DNA from: Salinibacterium sp. PAMC 21357
GTDB lineage: Bacteria; Actinomycetota; Actinomycetes; Actinomycetales; Microbacteriaceae
Direction of reading: 5' to 3'
Length of the DNA stretch: 64,000 nt
Assembly (NCBI RefSeq): GCF_000247645.1
Contig: NZ_AHWA01000005.1
Coordinates: 186,001-250,000, forward strand
The notes beneath the pieces are model-generated. The model saw nothing but the letters and a program-made list of their open reading frames with translations. It was not told the DNA's origin and searched no databases. A program made the position numbers and the translations under genes. Shown here one piece after another: positions 59,772-64,000 of the stretch; the first letter of the stretch is position 1; each line of letters opens with the position of its first letter.

Positions 59772-60405
59772 GACGTGCCTTTCTCTGCGCTGAGCGCGTT
59801 GTCGGTTACTACTCCACTGTGTGCTCTGTCGAGCAGGTTTGCAAGAGCCCGAACGGCGTCTTCTTCTGTGCGTAATCCGGCGACGAGCGCGCGCTGGCTG
59901 GCGGATTGTGGCGAGATACCGAGGCGTTCAGCGGCATCCGCTTGAGTGATGCCGGTGCTGAGCAGGTCGTAGAGTTCCCAGCCGTTGGCGGTGCGCCGGT
60001 TGCGCAACAGAATCAGCAGTTCGAGGAGCGGTTCGATGTCGCGGGCAAGTGCGCTGGCGGGGTCGGACTCGACGGCGCATTTGGCTGGACTCTTCTTGGC
60101 GCGATCGATGGCATCGCGGGCGGCGAGAAAAGCGCGTCCGCTGGTCGCGCGCACATTGGTTCCATAGGGGAGCGGCACCGCTCCGATCCCGATTCCCACG
60201 CTCCACTGTTCCGTGCGGGTCAGTTCAAGAGTGATGTCAAGAGCAGCCTGCGCCGAGGTCAGCAGCATCTGGGCTTCGTCTCCGGCGGTGCGTTCGGCGG
60301 GCAGGGCGAGGTCATCTGTGCGCTCGGCGTTGATGTGCTGCAGGGTTTGCGCTACGGCATCCGGGCTGCTGCGGCTGTTTCGTTGGTCCGCTGTGATACA
60401 AACAT
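59768..60405 (-). pseudogene. SatD-like protein with C-terminal HTH, probable one-base frameshift at start
   Basis: The reading frame of this protein (CITADQRNSRSSPDAVAQTL, RTAGDEAQMLL, VGIGIGAVPLPYG; C-terminal HTH ADAAERLGISPQSASQRALV) is open far upstream of its first in-frame ATG at 60268, and the conserved SatD N-terminus lies in that upstream part. No ATG, GTG or TTG exists in frame there. An ATG at 60405, 6 nt after the -10 TAGCCT (60412-60417, leftward), is one frame off; one more T in the TTT run at 60400-60402 would give M-F-C-I-T-A-D and 212 residues. Function unknown. Confidence 0.72.
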
Positions 60406-60540
60406 ACCTAAAGGCTACAGCATTGATTCCTCAACATCAGGCCCACAAGCCTGATTCCCCACAATCAGTGCCTCAGCATTGTGGATGCCACCACTCTCGC
60501 TGCTCTCACCACCCCGCTATTAGGTACTACGGTTAATGAT

Positions 60541-61851
60541 GTGTCAGCGACAGCATCAGAATCCCTCAGTACTCAAAGCAACGACAGCTCTTTCGAGAGC
60601 TTGTGGCAAGAACTCACTTGGCGTGGCCTCGTGCACGTCTCCACCGATGCGGATGCGCTTGAGAAGCTTCTCGACGGTGACCCCATCACCTACTACTGCG
60701 GATTCGACCCCACGGCACCCAGCCTTCACTTGGGCAACCTCGTTCAACTGCTTCTACTGCGCCGTCTTCAGCTGGCCGGCCACAAACCTCTCGGACTCGT
60801 CGGGGGAGCGACCGGCCTCATCGGCGACCCGCGTCCCACAGCAGAGCGCACGCTCAACGACAACGACACCGTTGCCGAGTGGGTCAGCTACTTGCAGGCT
60901 CAGGTCTCCAAGTTTTTGAGCACCGAGGGCGACAACGCTGTGCGCATGGTGAACAACCTCGACTGGACAGCGCCCATGAGCGCGATCGACTTTCTGCGCG
61001 ATGTCGGCAAGTACTTCCGTGTCGGTACGATGCTCAAAAAGGATGCGGTGAGCGCGCGTCTCAACAGTGACGCCGGCATCAGCTACACCGAGTTCAGCTA
61101 CCAAGTCATGCAGGGCATGGACTTCCTGGAGCTCTACCGCAACTATGACTGCGTGTTGCAAACCGGTGGCAGCGACCAGTGGGGCAACCTCATCAGTGGT
61201 AGCGACCTCATCCACAAGGCTGAAAGCGCGAGCGTTCACGCCATTGGTACGCCGCTCATCACCAACTCGGATGGCACCAAGTTCGGCAAGAGCGAGGGGA
61301 ACGCCATTTGGCTTGACTCGAACATGACGAGCCCGTACGCGTTCTACCAGTTTTGGCTTAATACGGATGATGCGGATGTCATTGAGCGCGTGAAAATCTT
61401 CACGTTCTTGTCGCGCGAACAAATCAGCACTCTCGAGACCGCGGTGGCCGAGGCGCCGTTTAGGCGCGAAGCTCAGAAGACGCTCGCGTACGAAGTCACG
61501 TCTCTCGTGCACGGCCGCGCCGCAACGGAGGCGGCAATTGCTGCTTCGGCTGCGCTTTTTGGTCAAGGCGAGTTGACGTCGCTGGATGCAGACACTCTTG
61601 CTGCGGCGCTGCGCGAACTTGCGCACGTCGAGACAGCGGCGGAGGTGACGATCGTGCAATTACTCGTCGACACCAAGCTAGTGACGAGCGCGAGCGAAGC
61701 GCGTCGAGCAATCTCGCAGGGCGGTGTCTACCTCAACAATGTTGCGGTAGCGGATGACCAAGCGACGGTCGGCAGCGATCTTCTGGCCGGAAACGTGGCG
61801 GTTCTCCGTCGCGGCAAGAAGACTCTCGCGGGAATCTTCGTCACGTCCTAA
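60541..61851 (+). CDS. tyrS: Tyrosine--tRNA ligase
   Basis: Class I synthetase, 436 aa. HIGH-like APSLHLGNL, tyrosine site GSDQWGNLISG, KMSKS-like KFGKSEG and a C-terminal S4 domain (TKLVTSASEARRAISQGGVYLNN). GTG 60541 is preferred over GTG 60481: TACGGT (60528-60533) lies 7 nt before it, the window's leaderless pattern, and the length then fits TyrRS. No T-box is visible. Confidence 0.94.
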   Translation: MSATASESLSTQSNDSSFESLWQELTWRGLVHVSTDADALEKLLDGDPITYYCGFDPTAPSLHLGNLVQLLLLRRLQLAGHKPLGLVGGATGLIGDPRPTAERTLNDNDTVAEWVSYLQAQVSKFLSTEGDNAVRMVNNLDWTAPMSAIDFLRDVGKYFRVGTMLKKDAVSARLNSDAGISYTEFSYQVMQGMDFLELYRNYDCVLQTGGSDQWGNLISGSDLIHKAESASVHAIGTPLITNSDGTKFGKSEGNAIWLDSNMTSPYAFYQFWLNTDDADVIERVKIFTFLSREQISTLETAVAEAPFRREAQKTLAYEVTSLVHGRAATEAAIAASAALFGQGELTSLDADTLAAALRELAHVETAAEVTIVQLLVDTKLVTSASEARRAISQGGVYLNNVAVADDQATVGSDLLAGNVAVLRRGKKTLAGIFVTS

Positions 61852-61879
61852 GGCGTTGGCGTTTTAGCACCGTAGCTTC

Positions 61880-61920
61880 CGGGAGCTTCAGTGCTCCCGC
61901 TCGCTCCAGGCCGAGCGAGC
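61880..61920 (+). terminator. Tandem hairpins after tyrS
   Basis: CGGGAGC-TTCAGT-GCTCCCG (61880-61899) is a perfect 7-bp stem, followed directly by CTCGCT ... AGCGAG. There is no U-run; probably a Rho-assisted end of the tyrS transcript. Confidence 0.5.
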
Positions 61921-61992
61921 GCCTACTCGCCAGAGCTGTATCTCCAAGTCAGTTGAGATGCCCCTGTCGCACGGTGCGCGTAGCCTGACGGC

Positions 61993-62544
61993 ATGTCCCG
62001 CATACTCTTCGAAACCGCATCCACTCTCAACGGCTTCATCGCCGATGAGTCTCACTCTCTCGAGTGGTTGTTTGCGGTTGATGCTGATGAAACACCCGCT
62101 GTGGCTCCGACAGCCACGGTGATGGTTGAAGGGGCGACCACCTATGAGTGGGTGCTCGAACACGAAAATCTGATGGCGCAGCCGCATAAATGGACCGAAT
62201 TCTTCGGGCAGAAGTCGACCTTTGTGTTCACCACCCGCACTCTCCCCGTTCCTGAAGGCGCCGATGTACGTTTCGTTAGTGGCAGCGTGACGGATGCTCT
62301 GCCAACGATTCGCGAAGCGGCTGGCGACGGTGACATCTGGTTAGTGGGTGGGGGAGACCTGGCCGCACAGTTCTTGGAGGCTGATGCTCTTGACCAGATT
62401 TCAGTCTCGTTTGCTCCGGCCACGCTGGTTGCCGGGGCACCCCTGTTCCCCCGAGTGCTGGGGTCGGATCGTCTTCGGTTGGCATCAGCGAAAGCGGTTG
62501 GTCAATTTGCGCACGTTGTCTATGACGTAGTTCCGCGCAACTGA
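61993..62544 (+). CDS. Dihydrofolate reductase-family (RibD C-terminal-like) protein
   Basis: 183 residues of the RibD_C/DHFR fold: FETASTLNGFIADESHSLEWLF at the N-terminus, MVEGATTYEW in place of the DHFR GRKTW segment, and DIWLVGGGDLAAQFLEADALDQI (NADPH site). Such proteins are reductases of unknown substrate. TAGCCT at 61981-61986 is 6 nt before the ATG: leaderless. Confidence 0.88.
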   Translation: MSRILFETASTLNGFIADESHSLEWLFAVDADETPAVAPTATVMVEGATTYEWVLEHENLMAQPHKWTEFFGQKSTFVFTTRTLPVPEGADVRFVSGSVTDALPTIREAAGDGDIWLVGGGDLAAQFLEADALDQISVSFAPATLVAGAPLFPRVLGSDRLRLASAKAVGQFAHVVYDVVPRN

Positions 62545-62922
62545 GTAGCTGTTTCGAGCACAAGGCACGCCGAGACTGACGGGCCATGGACTACACCCTC
62601 CGCTCGCGTGCAACCATCATCTCGCGGCGCGTTTCGCGTGAGCATGATGCGACACGCCCGGGATGAGTGTGATGTTGGCGAGGGGGCTGGAATGCACGTA
62701 ATGTTTCCTCTTGTCACCCCAAAGGTGCGGAAGTCCCGGGCAGTTCTGCTGCTAGGTTTCCGGCCTCAAGTGGGGGCCACCATCCTCTAAATCTGTTATA
62801 GTTTTAGTCCGGTCGGGTAGCGGAATTCCTCTTGTAGGTTTCGGTATCGGGTCGTTGGATGTTCCCGCTTTATTCGCGTGTTGGTCAGTTGTTGTGTGCC
62901 GTTCTGGTGCGGAATTGCTGGT
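62545..62922. other. Non-coding region upstream of the rrn promoter
   Basis: No convincing gene. The only open frames are short and lack SD, -10 or family motifs. An extended -10 (TG at 62794-62795, then TATAGT 62797-62802) may be a first rrn promoter. Confidence 0.5.
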
Positions 62923-62950
62923 TTGACAAGCGCGGTGAAGCTGGTAAGTT
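62923..62950 (+). promoter_or_regulatory. rrn promoter
   Basis: TTGACA (62923-62928), 16-nt spacer, TAAGTT (62945-62950), about 335 bp before the 16S 5' end. The -35 is a perfect consensus, unusual in this window, as expected for an rRNA operon. Confidence 0.85.
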
Positions 62951-62957
62951 AGACAGG

Positions 62958-63290
62958 TTGCCTTCCGCTTTCGGCGGGGGTTGCCAACACAGGTTTTGAA
63001 AGCCCTGGGGTGAAGCCGTTTTGCGGTGGAGGTCAGGAGCGTCCGATCCTTGAGAACTCAACAGCGTGCACAATGTCAAATGCCAAAAACCCGACTGTGT
63101 TTATGGGAATTGTTCTAATCAGAACAGTTTCGTTTATGCAGCGGATTCCTTTGGAAAAAGATATAAACAACAAAGCAAGTCAGTATTGATTTGTTCTGTC
63201 AGTTTCAAACTTGTTGCCTCGACACCCTATTCCGGGTGCGGGTGACACAAGATGTGCTTCTGCAAGCTTGCTTGTGGTTGCAATCAAACA
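62958..63290 (+). other. 16S rRNA leader (pre-rRNA)
   Basis: Transcribed spacer without a gene. It contains the segment CCTTGAGAACTCAACAGCGT, common in actinobacterial rrn leaders, and the hairpin CACCC-TATTCC-GGGTG (63223-63238). Part should pair with the 16S 3' flank (outside the window) for RNase III processing. Confidence 0.7.

Positions 63291-64000
<710 letters not shown>

Noticed and set aside
60481-60540. Earlier GTG start of tyrS
   Set aside because: Adds 20 residues without homology and lies upstream of the best -10.
62608-62790. 60-codon ORF before the rrn promoter
   Set aside because: No SD or leaderless -10, no family motif, biased composition.

Overview
The window is chromosomal DNA of a high-GC actinobacterium. 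The last 710 bases are the 5' part of a 16S rRNA gene of actinobacterial type. The gene order rnj ... ftsK-pgsA-cinA ... clgR-DUF3046-recA-recX-miaB-miaA-dapF ... hflX/lexA, hisC-hisB-hisH-priA, infC-rpmI-rplT, gluABCD and pheST-argCJBDFGH-tyrS-rrn is typical of Actinomycetota. Moderate GC, the clgR/DUF3046 pair and the 16S sequence suggest Microbacteriaceae (Salinibacterium/Cryobacterium-like). The genus is an inference.

Layout. 1-2.7 kb: small accessory genes (PEBP protein, aldo/keto reductase, TetR regulator) and an unusual intergenic region with four hairpins sharing one loop plus a 30-bp palindrome. 2.7-12 kb: M16 peptidase, phosphatase, lysine/diaminopimelate genes dapB and dapA, thymidylate/folate genes thyA-dfrA, and RNase J. 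12-15.3 kb: a MacAB-like export cassette between rnj and ftsK. 15.3-19.3 kb: ftsK-pgsA-cinA. 19.3-24.9 kb: a CitAB-type two-component system facing a TctCBA tricarboxylate transporter, placed between cinA and clgR, which are commonly neighbours. 25-34.5 kb: clgR, recA-recX, miaB-miaA-dapF, hflX and lexA. 34.7-39.5 kb: an SOS-controlled LysM protein and histidine genes. 39.5-45.4 kb: infC-rpmI-rplT, an rRNA/tRNA methyltransferase and a glutamate-type ABC importer. 45.4-58 kb: pheST and the whole arginine pathway from N-acetylglutamyl phosphate reductase to argininosuccinate lyase. 58-64 kb: DNA glycosylase, DUF817, a SatD-like/membrane-protein pair, tyrS, a RibD-like reductase and the rrn promoter with the 16S gene.

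Control signals are unusually readable. About eighteen genes have a TAnnnT -10 box 5-8 nt before the start codon, which predicts leaderless mRNAs and corrects several start sites. infC starts with AUC behind a perfect Shine-Dalgarno sequence. LexA boxes lie before recA, lexA and the LysM gene. A leaderless, arginine-codon-rich short ORF precedes argC.

Four otherwise intact genes (ABC permease, tctA, argB, satD-like) each lack exactly one base. Each can be restored by lengthening a short homopolymer, so either the assembly has homopolymer errors or these are real lesions. Raw reads or an independent assembly would settle this. No CRISPR array, tRNA gene, prophage or insertion sequence was seen.
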